Shown in pieces: positions 43,355 through 52,600 of a stretch of 64,000 bases of DNA. This DNA comes from JAKAWW01 sp049965095 (GTDB taxonomy: Archaea; Micrarchaeota; Micrarchaeia; Micrarchaeales; Micrarchaeaceae): positions 101,753 to 165,752 of the forward strand of contig JBMFWR010000001.1 of assembly GCA_049965095.1 (NCBI GenBank), in the 5' to 3' direction. The position numbers and the translations under genes are program-made. Below the pieces are notes generated by a model, which saw only the letters and a program-made list of their open reading frames with translations, searched no databases and had not been told where the DNA came from. How positions within the stretch are numbered: position 1 is the first letter of the stretch; each line of letters begins with the position of its first letter.

Positions 43355-43873
43355 ATGGCAGATGAAAATAATTCAAATGGCAACAACGCTGCGGAAAAGG
43401 AAAAGCAGCAAGCAGAAGTTCAACAGGCAAAGACATCAAAGCAGAGGAAGAAGCCTGCGAAGAAGGTGAAGATAGTGCTTGTGAAGAGCAAGCGCAAGGA
43501 AGCCATCGCAAGAGCTTCGCTAAAGCCTGGCACGGGCAAAATAACCGTAAACAATTTTAGCATCGATACTATAGAGCCAAAAGAACTCAAATACACAATG
43601 CTGGAGCCACTTATGGTGTCAAAAATTGCATCGAGCTTGGCAAAGAAGGTTGATATATCGATAAGCGTGAAGGGCGGCGGCATAAGTGCTAGGACACAGG
43701 CAATACGCGGTGCAATAGCAAAAGGTATAGCACAGTATTCGGATAGCGATGTAATAAGGAAGGAGCTTTTGCATTATGATAGGAGCATGCTTGTAGATGA
43801 TCCGAGGCGTGTCGAACCAAAGAAGTTCAAGGGTCCAAAGGCAAGGGCAAGGTTCCAAACTTCATACAGGTGA
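43355..43873 (+). CDS. rps9: 30S ribosomal protein S9 (uS9)
   Basis: 172 residues with an N-terminal Asn/Gln/Lys-rich extension of about 35 residues before the conserved core KEAIARASLKPGTGKITVNN. Typical archaeal uS9 is about 130-135 residues, so the extension is extra; it could help rRNA binding but is low-complexity. C-terminus ends KARARFQTSYR, the P-site tail contacting tRNA. Starts 10 bases after uL13. ATG 43349 (two codons earlier) is an alternative. Confidence 0.95.
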   Translation: MADENNSNGNNAAEKEKQQAEVQQAKTSKQRKKPAKKVKIVLVKSKRKEAIARASLKPGTGKITVNNFSIDTIEPKELKYTMLEPLMVSKIASSLAKKVDISISVKGGGISARTQAIRGAIAKGIAQYSDSDVIRKELLHYDRSMLVDDPRRVEPKKFKGPKARARFQTSYR

Positions 43874-43936
43874 TTGCTCACAGCACACCTGTGCGGTTTG
43901 GCAAGGTTTTGTTGAAAAAGCTAAAAGATGATAAAA

Positions 43937-44137
43937 ATGATGATGCCGGTTAGGTGCTTCACTTGCGGTGCTGTAATAGCAGACAAGTGGGAAGAATATG
44001 ACAAGAGAGTAAACAAGGATCACGAATCCCCTGGCAAAGTGCTTGATGACATGGGAGTCAAAAGATACTGCTGCAGGAGAATGTTCCTGGGCAATCTTGA
44101 GCTCATAGACGAGTTCATGCAGATGGGGCGTCAGTAA
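43937..44137 (+). CDS. rpoN: DNA-directed RNA polymerase subunit N (Rpo10)
   Basis: About 66 residues (start at one of the clustered ATGs at 43928, 43937, 43940 or 43943). PVRCFTCGAVIADKW, then MGVKRYCCRRMFLG has the CxxC...CC zinc site of archaeal RpoN. It assembles with subunits D and L. It follows uS9 as expected; rpoK and enolase, which usually come next, are absent here. Confidence 0.95.
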   Translation: MMMPVRCFTCGAVIADKWEEYDKRVNKDHESPGKVLDDMGVKRYCCRRMFLGNLELIDEFMQMGRQ

Positions 44138-44220
44138 TTAAAATGTATGCGTGTAAATGTTAATGGTGGGGCCGTCTGCTAGCCTGGTAGGCTTCCAGCT
44201 TGGGGTGCTGGCGACCCGAG

Positions 44221-44233
44221 AAAACTGCGGGAA
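44221..44233 (+). other. tRNA-Pro intron 1 (53/54 site)
   Basis: 13 bases. Central helix CCCG (exon)/CGGG (intron) flanked by three-base bulges AGA and AAT; no inner helix of note. Cutting after the second bulge base joins G53 to T54. Confidence 0.65.
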
Positions 44234-44239
44234 TTCAAA

Positions 44240-44256
44240 AGCACAAAAGCTGAAAA
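44240..44256 (+). other. tRNA-Pro intron 2 (59/60 site)
   Basis: 17 bases. Central helix TTCA/TGAA, bulges AAA and AAT, short inner helix AGC/GCT. It uses the same T-loop site and the same TTCA/TGAA helix as the tRNA-Arg intron at 20553-20582. The outer helix (the T stem CCGAG/CTCGG) forms only after intron 1 is removed, implying ordered splicing. Confidence 0.72.
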
Positions 44257-44281
44257 TCTCGGCGGCCCCAAAGGTGTTAAA

Positions 44282-44914
44282 ATGGAAGATCAATTATTGG
44301 CAAACCAAAGCGATTATCTCGAGGCAGGTATTCATATTGCGACTAAGGTAAAGACTCCTGGGATGAAGAAATTCATCTACAAGGTAAGGGAAGATGGGCT
44401 GTACCTGCTCGATCTGAAAACAATAGACAATCGCATAAGGGTAGCAGCATCTATGATAGCAAGGTACGAGCCCAAAGAGGTAGTGATTACTGCTTCAAGA
44501 ATTTACGCTATTGTAGCTGCGCAGAAATTTGCCGAAATAATAAACGCGCAGTTTATAAAAGGAAGAGTAACCCCTGGCGTATTCACAAACCCAAACAGGC
44601 CTGATTTCATGGAGCCTAAGCTCATATTCATAAGCGACTCCAGGAACGAGAAGCAGGCAGTAAAGGAAGCAAGCAAGAGCAACATCCCGATAATAGCTTT
44701 GAGCGATACTGACAATTCAACCAAGTATATAGACCTTATAATACCAGCAAACAACCGCGGCAGAAAGTCGCTTGCATTCATATACTTCCTGCTTGCAAGG
44801 GAAGTGCTAAAGGAAAGGGGCGCAATAAAGTCAAACGACGAATTCAAATACTCTGTAAGCGATTTCGAAGCGAAACTCGATACAACAAAGATAAAACCGC
44901 AGACCGCGCAGTAG
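44282..44914 (+). CDS. rps2: 30S ribosomal protein S2 (uS2)
   Basis: 210 residues. YLEAGIHIATKVKTPGMKKFIYKVREDGLYLLDLKTIDNR is the archaeal uS2 N-terminus, and the sequence GRVTPGVFTNPNRPDFMEPKLIFISDS follows. It closes the rpoD-to-rps2 cluster, with tRNA-Pro 11 bases upstream of its ATG. The next gene is on the other strand. Confidence 0.95.
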   Translation: MEDQLLANQSDYLEAGIHIATKVKTPGMKKFIYKVREDGLYLLDLKTIDNRIRVAASMIARYEPKEVVITASRIYAIVAAQKFAEIINAQFIKGRVTPGVFTNPNRPDFMEPKLIFISDSRNEKQAVKEASKSNIPIIALSDTDNSTKYIDLIIPANNRGRKSLAFIYFLLAREVLKERGAIKSNDEFKYSVSDFEAKLDTTKIKPQTAQ

Positions 44915-44974
44915 CGTTTACTTCAAAGCTACTTTTTCTCTTTTCTGTTTTACGTATGCCAGTAGAATTTGCCT

Positions 44975-45841
44975 TTACACGGGTATGTAAACTATTGCTG
45001 CAACAAGGTATACAAAAATTGCAAGGGCCATGGCTCCAAGGCTAAGGTTCCTTGTAAACCTGTAGAAAGAAACTCCTTTTTTGAAAAGATACGCGTAAGA
45101 GACATAGATAAGCATGGAATCAACAACTAGTATTGGTGCAATATATGCTATATTGAACAAGAAAGGCTTTTCGTAAAAGAACATGAAAATGCTTATTGCT
45201 ATTGCTTCCATGTAAAGCACAAATGCCATGTATGCAGATTTTTTATCGCCAAAATATCTTATCAGGTTTTTGGTTTTTCTTGCCTTTTTATCTCCTTCGT
45301 AATCCCTTATCATGCCATGTATCTCCCTAGCGAGCCCGCTCAGGAACACTATAAACGATATAAGTATAATGTTAGGAGTTAAACTGCTCGATACTACAAA
45401 GTTGCCATATATGAATGGTATGGCCATAGAAAGCGCAATATCAATATTTCCAAGAAGCAGGAGATCCTTTAGCCTGTAGCTGTACAAGATGGCAAGAAGG
45501 CCAAATACGACGGCAATAATGAAGGCATAAGCGTTTATGAATGCGCTTGCAATCATACCTGTAGCAAAGCTGGCAGACGCAACGAAAAGGGCTTCTTTCC
45601 TGGTTATCTTGCCAGATACTATTGGTCTGTCATACCTTTTGTTAAGCCTGTCGGATTCAACGTCAAAATAGTCGTTTATTGCAAAAGAGCCCATGCTTAT
45701 AAAGATTGGCGTGATAAAGCTCAATACCAGTGGCGCCAACGCAGGAAGCCCGCCAGAGATAAGCTCACCTGCAAGTACCGCTACAACGAGCATAAAGCTG
45801 TGCTCTATCCTAGTAAGCTTAGCCAGAGATTTAAAGTCCAC
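44975..45841 (-). CDS. UbiA-family prenyltransferase, likely DGGGP synthase
   Basis: 288 residues, eight or nine membrane segments. The first aspartate-rich motif is NDYFDVESDRLNKRYDRPI near residue 55 and the second is RDYEGDKKARKTKNL near 175. In archaea this family attaches the second geranylgeranyl chain to geranylgeranylglyceryl phosphate, upstream of geranylgeranyl reductase (15712-14615). A quinone or haem role is possible, but lipid synthesis fits best. AT-rich divergent spacer upstream (45842-46079) with no other gene seen. Confidence 0.87.
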   Translation of the reverse strand: MDFKSLAKLTRIEHSFMLVVAVLAGELISGGLPALAPLVLSFITPIFISMGSFAINDYFDVESDRLNKRYDRPIVSGKITRKEALFVASASFATGMIASAFINAYAFIIAVVFGLLAILYSYRLKDLLLLGNIDIALSMAIPFIYGNFVVSSSLTPNIILISFIVFLSGLAREIHGMIRDYEGDKKARKTKNLIRYFGDKKSAYMAFVLYMEAIAISIFMFFYEKPFLFNIAYIAPILVVDSMLIYVSYAYLFKKGVSFYRFTRNLSLGAMALAIFVYLVAAIVYIPV

Positions 45842-46079
45842 AGAAACATTTTAGAGGCAAATTTAATAACCTTAACCATTCTTACCTATACCTACCTTTG
45901 GTTTTGCTCTTTTGCGTTCTTTGTATGCTTGCCAATTGGCATAAAAAGAATTCAGTGCAGTGTGCGCCAATTGCAAAGCGAAAGTATATATGCAATCATT
46001 AAAATGATAGAGGTATATTTCAATTAATGTGATCCTTAATATATTTAAGTTTTGCTAGCTTAAAAAAGAGTGTGGTTTT

Positions 46080-47660
46080 ATGCGTTCCCTGATTAGAGCG
46101 CAAAGTACAATGAAATATTTGATGACATATGGCTGGGCAATCCTGCTTGCAATAGTTCTAGCTGCAATGTTTTATCTTGGTATATCCAATAGCTCTTCCT
46201 CTACAGGGACTGCTTGCATAGCTGCATCTGGCTTTTTATGTTCTAATCCGTTGCTCTATGGGTCAACGCTGACACTGACATTGGGCCAGGCAACTGGAGT
46301 AAATTGGAATACTGTCACGTTCTGTATTGTTCCGAGTGGTGCAAGTGCACCTACAAGCGCTGGATGTCCTACAGCATATCCGCAAAACACGATTCAAAAT
46401 TTTGTAAATGGGCAGAAGAGAACTTTTAATTTCTATTCAACTAATGAATACCCGTATCCTTCAGAAGGCAACACGTTCACAGGTACTGTGTGGGCCTTAT
46501 ACACTTTAAACGGCTTTAGCGGCTATCTTGTCGATCAGATTGCTACACTTACAGCAAAGAATCTTGGTCCTTCTACGCAAATGACAACTACAACCGTATA
46601 CTATGCGCCGATAACAATAACAAATACTCAAAATGTACCAACACCGGCACCATTCCAGCAAATGCTCAACATAGACAGCAATGCATTTTCAAGCAACGAG
46701 GCAAGCGGTTTGCAAAATGTAGAGTTTACAACACAGCCAAATGCGCAAGGCACACCCCTCCAAGCATGGATAGAGTCAAATCCGAGCAATACCGCAACTC
46801 AAACAACCTACTGGGTAAACCTGCCAAACGGCATACCTGCCGACAGCAATGTGATAATATACATGAATTTCATGCCAAACAATGTTATGTCATCTTCTGG
46901 GCCGACAGGCGAAGCGCCAGAACTTAGCAGCCCTTATGGTGCATATGACAATGGCGCTAAAGTTTTTACTGCTTATATAAATTTTGCTTCTAGCTCAGTG
47001 CCTTCGGATTTCACAATGCTCAATGACGGCACGTCATATTCAATGGGCGCAAGCTCAAACGGCATATATGTTTCATCGCCAGGCTCTGGAGATGGCATGT
47101 TTGTATACTACAACATTAAAGGCAATTACAATGTAGAAGACATGCTTTTGCACAATTATTCTGGAAGTTCCTGGTACCACGTTGCCCTTGAGTTTACTAC
47201 AAATGCCCCAATTTCGGGCGGATTGGCAAGCGGCAGCAACGGTTACGGTGGTGGCCATCAGTTTGACGGAGCAACAAACTACAGGGATCCTGACATTTAC
47301 TACTACAGCGACGGTTCATATAACGATTATGACGGCAGCGAGCCTATAGGGGCCCCAGCGAGCAACCTGTTTACCTTCAAATGGCTGCAAGGCTACCAGA
47401 ATGCTTCTGATGGCTACGGATTGCAGCAATACCTTCAATCCAGCACCGTTGTTAGCTATAATTCGGTTTACGGCGGTGTGCACATGTTTGCTGGCCCATT
47501 TACAGCAGGATTATACTGGTTCAGAATACGTGCTTACCCACCGTATGGCATAGCACCCACTTATACAGTGGGCCAAATCTCATCTAGCTCCCAGGCAACA
47601 ACTACAACAACTACAGTGCAATCCACTTCTACAACAACATCTGCTCCAGCTGCATCCTAA
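46080..47660 (+). CDS. Type IV pilin-like secreted protein with DUF2341 domain
   Basis: 526 residues. The N-terminus MRSLIRAQSTMKYLMTYGWA, with a hydrophobic helix after it, is a class III (prepilin-type) signal with the cleavage site in the RAQSTM region. Residues 165-320 (AQMTTTTVYYAPITI and YWVNLPNGIPADSNVIIYMNF) match DUF2341, a carbohydrate-binding or adhesion fold common in archaeal surface proteins. The C-terminal tail is Thr/Ser/Gln-rich (ATTTTTTVQSTSTTTSAPAAS), likely disordered or glycosylated. The prepilin peptidase at 57778-58647 could process it. A TATA-like element (46036-46050) lies before the gene. Confidence 0.8.
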   Translation: MRSLIRAQSTMKYLMTYGWAILLAIVLAAMFYLGISNSSSSTGTACIAASGFLCSNPLLYGSTLTLTLGQATGVNWNTVTFCIVPSGASAPTSAGCPTAYPQNTIQNFVNGQKRTFNFYSTNEYPYPSEGNTFTGTVWALYTLNGFSGYLVDQIATLTAKNLGPSTQMTTTTVYYAPITITNTQNVPTPAPFQQMLNIDSNAFSSNEASGLQNVEFTTQPNAQGTPLQAWIESNPSNTATQTTYWVNLPNGIPADSNVIIYMNFMPNNVMSSSGPTGEAPELSSPYGAYDNGAKVFTAYINFASSSVPSDFTMLNDGTSYSMGASSNGIYVSSPGSGDGMFVYYNIKGNYNVEDMLLHNYSGSSWYHVALEFTTNAPISGGLASGSNGYGGGHQFDGATNYRDPDIYYYSDGSYNDYDGSEPIGAPASNLFTFKWLQGYQNASDGYGLQQYLQSSTVVSYNSVYGGVHMFAGPFTAGLYWFRIRAYPPYGIAPTYTVGQISSSSQATTTTTTVQSTSTTTSAPAAS

Positions 47661-47664
47661 TTTT

Positions 47665-47683
47665 GTGCTGCCAATGGCAGCAC
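47665..47683 (+). terminator. Perfect 8-bp hairpin after the DUF2341 gene
   Basis: GTGCTGCC-AAT-GGCAGCAC, 4 bases after the stop. It is GC-rich and perfect but not followed by a strong U-run, so it may be a 3'-end stabiliser or a processing site rather than a terminator. Confidence 0.4.
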
Positions 47684-47833
47684 CATTTAGTGTGACTTGG
47701 GAGCATATGCTGTTGGTATTGTTTACAATGTTAAGCTATGTGCGAAGCATGATGAAAGTTTGTCATACGTGCAAAAACTATAAATAAGCATAACAACATT
47801 ATATTAGGTAAAGATGCGTTTTTTGGTGATTGA

Positions 47834-48103
47834 ATGAAAGATGAAAAGAAGATAGCAGGGCTGATTGCTGAGGCAATGAAGCAGATGGATATGCTGATAA
47901 ACGACACGAGCGTGCCAAAGAACGTCAGGAGCACAATAAGCGAAGCAAAGCAGAAGCTCGGCTCGCAAGCTGATTATATAATAAGGGTTTCTGAAGCCAT
48001 CTATAACCTTGATTCTGTAAGCAATGACATTAATCTGCCGCCGCAAGCGCGCACTTCAATATGGAACATTCTGAGCTTACTGGAGTCGATAAAAACATCG
48101 TAA
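47834..48103 (+). CDS. UPF0147 family protein
   Basis: 89 residues. KKIAGLIAEAMKQMDMLINDTSVPKNVRSTISEAKQKL and the ending LPPQARTSIWNILSLLESI match the all-helical UPF0147 family, found only in archaea. It lies six bases before the DNA polymerase D small-subunit gene, so a replication-linked role is possible but unproven. Confidence 0.85.
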   Translation: MKDEKKIAGLIAEAMKQMDMLINDTSVPKNVRSTISEAKQKLGSQADYIIRVSEAIYNLDSVSNDINLPPQARTSIWNILSLLESIKTS

Positions 48104-48109
48104 ATCCTT

Positions 48110-49630
48110 ATGGCCGAAAATAGCGTGAAGGAATTGGCTTCCCAGCTTTCAAAGGCTGGCATATTTGTAGCTTCCGATGTAGACCTGTCTCCTCTTGGTA
48201 CAGTTGATGTAAACATAATAGTCTCAAAAGCGATTGAAAAGTTCAAGGATTATAGTGGTATAAAGATATTGGGCAACGAAGACATAAAGAAAATACTTGA
48301 TGAGATAGCAATAGAAGGAAGCAAAGTTCCGCAAAGCGCCGAAACTCAGATAGAAGTGATAAGAAAAAGCGATTTCAATCCTCCCGCAAAAGAAATAGAA
48401 GCCTCTTATTCAATATCTGCCAAGGGTATAGAAAGGTCTGATGGCACAGTAGACAGCTTTGTAGGCTATTTCAGGAGCAGATTGGAGCAGCTCAAGAGAG
48501 TGATAGAATCTAGGAGCAGCCTCAATGGCTTACTACGCTCCATAGAGGAACTGAAAAACTATATGGATGGCAGGGAGGTCGCAATTGTTGGTATTGTATC
48601 TGACAAAATCGGCACCAAAGCAGGCAATATAATGGTTTTACTGGAAGACGAAACAGGCACAGCTAAAGTGATATTCAGCAAAAACTCCTTTGGTAGCAGC
48701 AATCTATTCGAAAGCGCAGAGCATATAATAAAAGATGAAGTAATAGCAGTAAAAGGCAAGATAGCTGGCGCTTTTGTAATTGCAAAAGAGATAATATGGC
48801 CTGATGTGCCAATAAAGGAAAGAAAGTTGACAAAGGAGAGCGTTGCAATAGCATTTGTTTCAGATGTGCATGTTGGGAGCAAGCTTTTCATGGAGGACAG
48901 CTTTATACACTTCATAAAATGGCTTAATGGAGGTGTGCAAGGCAGGAAAGACCTGGCAGGCAAAATCAAATATATCATAATGAATGGCGATCTTGGGGAC
49001 GGAATAGGTATATATCCAAATCAGGACAGGGATCTTGCCATACAGGACGTTTTCTTGCAGTACAAGCGGCTGATGGAATTCATAAGCATGATACCAGATT
49101 ATATTCACGTTTTTGTGCTCCCAGGCAACCATGATGCCGTGCAGAGGGCCGAGCCGCAGCCGGAATTCGGCGAGGAAATAATAGGCGATTACAAACTTGA
49201 CAACGTGCACATGCTGCAGAATCCAAGCTCGCTTACACTTCATGGCATAAACGTTCTTGCCTATCATGGCACTTCACTTGATTCTATAATAGGTGCGATA
49301 CCTGGAATGAGCTATGCAAATCCGGAAAAGGCCATGATAGAGGTGCTGAAGCGCAGGCATCTTTCGCCGATCTATGGCGGCAACATAATTGTGCCCGGCA
49401 AGGTCGACAGGCTTACAATCACTAATGTTCCAGATATACTGACAATGGGCCATATTCACAAAAACGGCATAGCAAACTATCACGGCGTAGACATAGTGAA
49501 CAGCGGCACATGGCAAGCGCGAACCGAATTCCAGGTAAGGCAAGGGCACATACCAACACCATGCCTGCTTCCTGTTTACGAAGCCGACAAGGGCACCTTT
49601 TCGCAGATAGACTTCAACATGGAGATATGA
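48110..49630 (+). CDS. polB: DNA polymerase D small subunit DP1 (exonuclease)
   Basis: 506 residues. An N-terminal helical domain, an OB-fold region (about 130-250: DGREVAIVGIVSDKIG) and a calcineurin-like phosphoesterase domain. Metal motifs are SDVHVGSK near residue 250, NGDLGDG, LPGNHDAV and GHIHKNG, the 3'-5' proofreading centre of DP1. The large subunit follows with a four-base overlap. The pair is the replicative polymerase of most archaea outside Crenarchaeota. Confidence 0.95.
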   Translation: MAENSVKELASQLSKAGIFVASDVDLSPLGTVDVNIIVSKAIEKFKDYSGIKILGNEDIKKILDEIAIEGSKVPQSAETQIEVIRKSDFNPPAKEIEASYSISAKGIERSDGTVDSFVGYFRSRLEQLKRVIESRSSLNGLLRSIEELKNYMDGREVAIVGIVSDKIGTKAGNIMVLLEDETGTAKVIFSKNSFGSSNLFESAEHIIKDEVIAVKGKIAGAFVIAKEIIWPDVPIKERKLTKESVAIAFVSDVHVGSKLFMEDSFIHFIKWLNGGVQGRKDLAGKIKYIIMNGDLGDGIGIYPNQDRDLAIQDVFLQYKRLMEFISMIPDYIHVFVLPGNHDAVQRAEPQPEFGEEIIGDYKLDNVHMLQNPSSLTLHGINVLAYHGTSLDSIIGAIPGMSYANPEKAMIEVLKRRHLSPIYGGNIIVPGKVDRLTITNVPDILTMGHIHKNGIANYHGVDIVNSGTWQARTEFQVRQGHIPTPCLLPVYEADKGTFSQIDFNMEI

Positions 49631-52600
49631 TAATGATGGAATACTTTGACCTTTTGAAGAACGAGTTCGAAAAAGCCCAAGCGGTAGCTGAAAGCGCAAG
49701 GAGCAAGGGCTTTGACAGCCGCGCTTATGTGGAGATTAAGCCTGCTCCAGATTTGGCTTCAAGGGTTGAGGGTATCATAGGTCTGCCAGGATTGGCAGAA
49801 ATAATAAAGGCAAATTCCGCTGGCAAGACAAGGGAGGAACTTGCATTTGAGATGGTGAAGCAGATATGCACAAGTGACAGGTTTGGTACGGCTGAGCAGA
49901 AGCTTCTACTGGCTGCAAGAGTTGGCCTTGCTGTGCTTACAGAAGGAATAGTGGTCGCGCCAACAGAAGGCATACAGGGCGTAGCGCTGCATAAAAATGC
50001 AGATGGCTCAGACTACGCTGCAATACTGTACGCAGGACCGATAAGAGGTGCTGGAGGTACAAGCGCTGCGCTTTCTGTCGCTTTGGTTGATTATGGGAGA
50101 AGATTGCTCAACATAGGGGCATACAAGCCCCAGCAATCTGAAATAGAAAGATATGTTGAGGAAATTCAGATATACAACACAGTAGCAAAGCTTCAATATA
50201 ATCCACCTGAGGAGGATTTGCGCACAATACTCGAGAACTGCCCAGTATGCGTTGATGGATTGCCTACGGAAGACGCGGAGCTTGGCGTCCACAGGAACAT
50301 AAAAAGGCTTGATGCAAATGGGAAAGAGGAATACATAAGCAACAGGGTACGCGGTGGAGTCGCGCTTGTGATATGCGAGGGGATAGCCCAGAAGGCAAAA
50401 AGCGTGCTGAAGCACACAAAAAACGTAGGGCTGGATTGGAGCTGGCTCAACAGCATAATAAGGATAGACAAGCTAAAGACGAGCGATGCTGGAGCTAGCA
50501 AGGATCAGCACTTCCTGCAAGAGCTTGTTGCAGGGAGGCCAATACTCGCATATCCAAATCATAGTGGCAGCTTCAGGCTTCGCTACGGCAGATCCCGCTA
50601 CACTGGCATAGCAGCCAAGGGATTTAACCCTGCAAGCATGATACTTCTTGGCGAATTCATAGCGTGCGGCACCCAGCTAAAGATAGACAAGCCAGGCAAG
50701 GGTTGCGTAGCTGCACCTGTAGATACCATAGAAGGGCCTTTCGTAAAGCTTGAAAGCGGCGAAGCGCTTAGGATAAACACAGCTGAACAAGCATATGCCG
50801 TAAAAGATAAGGTCAGGAAAATAATATCCGTAGGAGATATTTTAGTGACATACGGCGATTTCAAAAAGTCCAACACACCTCTTCAGCCTACGAGCTATGT
50901 GGAGGAATACTGGGAAGCACAAGCAGAAAAAGCTGGGCTTAAAGATGCAAAAGCTGAAAACTTCAAGGAAGCATATGAGATAAGTGCGAAATACAACATA
51001 CCTATGCACCCTCAATTTATCTATGAGTATAGCGATATAACATCCCAAGAGCTGGCCAAGCTTGCAGAAGCGGTAAGGAAAGCAAAAATTAATTCAAGTA
51101 CTGCTAATTTGTTTTCTATCGATGCTATAGAAGTGGAAAATACCGACGGAATAGCGGAAATACTTGAAAGGCTTTGCGTTCCTCATGTGGAAATGTCAAG
51201 ATCAATAACTATAAGCAAGGATCACGCCCAAGCACTCGTTGCCGAGCTGGGCTTCTCCGATTCTGGTACATTGAACATGGCAAAGGATCTCAAGATAGAC
51301 CTTCAAAAAAGTGCACTTGAAATTGTCAATGACAATGCTCCTTTCAAGGTTATGCGCAGGTCAACTCGCATAGGCGCAAGGATAGGGAGGCCTGAAAAAG
51401 CCAAGGAAAGGTTGATGAGGCCTGCTCCAAATTCTCTTTTCCCAATAGGTGAGTATGGTGGCAAGGAGAGATCGCTGTTCAAGGCATATATGTACGAAAA
51501 AGCAAAATTCAACAATCGCGGCATAGACATAGAAATGGCAAGATACCGCTGCGAGAAAGGTAAAGAGCTTGTTGCTGGTCCCTATTGCAGGAAGCACAAT
51601 TCGAGGGCGCGCGTGGAGCGCATATGCGTGGCATGCGGAAGAGTATCAGAAAGCGACGTTTGTCCGTATTGCGGCAGCAAGACATCATCATTTGAGACAA
51701 GGCACATAGACCTGATGAAGATTATCGATGATGCAATTTCAAACATAAAGGCAAACGGTATACCAAAGAATCTAAAGGGCGTCAAGGGCGTCATAAACAG
51801 AGACAGGATAGTGGAGCCGATAGAAAAAGGAGTTTTGAGGGCGCTTCACAATGTCCATACTTTCAAGGACGGAACCTGCAGGTTTGATGCCACAGATATG
51901 CCAATAACGCATTTCTACCCGAAGGAGGCAGGTGTAAGCATAGAGAAGCTTGCAGAGCTCGGCTATACCGAGGATTATCTGCACAACAAGCTTGAAAGCC
52001 CTGACCAGCTTGTGGAGCTGAAGCATCAGGACATAATAGTGAACAGGAAAGGAGCCGAATTCCTGTTGAAGGTTTCCCAGTTCGTCGATTCGCTTCTTGA
52101 AAGATTTTACGGGCTTAAGCCCTTCTACAACGCAAAGACAATAGATGACATGATAGGCCATCTCGTGATTACACTCTCGCCGCACACTTCTGCAGGCATA
52201 TTAAACAGGGTAATCGGGTTCACAGATGCAAATGTGGGATTTGCGCACCCCTATACTGTTTCTGCAAGAAGGAGGAATTGCGACGGCGACGAAGACACGA
52301 TGATGCTTCTGATTGATGCATTGATAAACTTCTCTAGAGACTACTTGCCTACTACAATAGGTGGCACGATGGATGCACCACTAATACTTACGCTCAATGT
52401 AAACCCAAGCGAGGTTGATGATGAAGTGCATGAGATGGAAGTAACAGATCATTATGGTATTGATTTTTACGACAAAACATTTGCATATCCTCAGCCAGGA
52501 GAGGTGAGCGTAGAAACAGTAAAAAGCAGGCTTGGCAGCGAAAAAGCCTACTCTGAAATAAGGTTTACTCATGCTACATCCGCAAGCGCGGTCTCAAATT

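Larger units (their letters stand above)
44168..44270 (+). tRNA. tRNA-Pro(GGG) with two T-arm introns
   Basis: Acceptor GGGGCCG/CGGCCCC with discriminator A; anticodon loop TTGGGGT (anticodon GGG); anticodon stem CCAGC/GCTGG. The T arm CCGAG...CTCGG contains 37 bases where seven are expected. They fit two introns, each with an exact bulge-helix-bulge: 44221-44233 (CCCG/CGGG central helix) and 44240-44256 (TTCA/TGAA central helix). Excision leaves TTCAAAT as the loop and a 73-base tRNA. A T-T pair at 10-25 weakens the D stem. It lies 30 bases behind rpoN and 11 before the uS2 ATG. Confidence 0.88.

Noticed and set aside
45842..46079. Possible small gene in the 238-base spacer
   Set aside because: The only frame (75 residues) overlaps the ubiA start and lacks composition or motif support; only a TATA-like element was seen.
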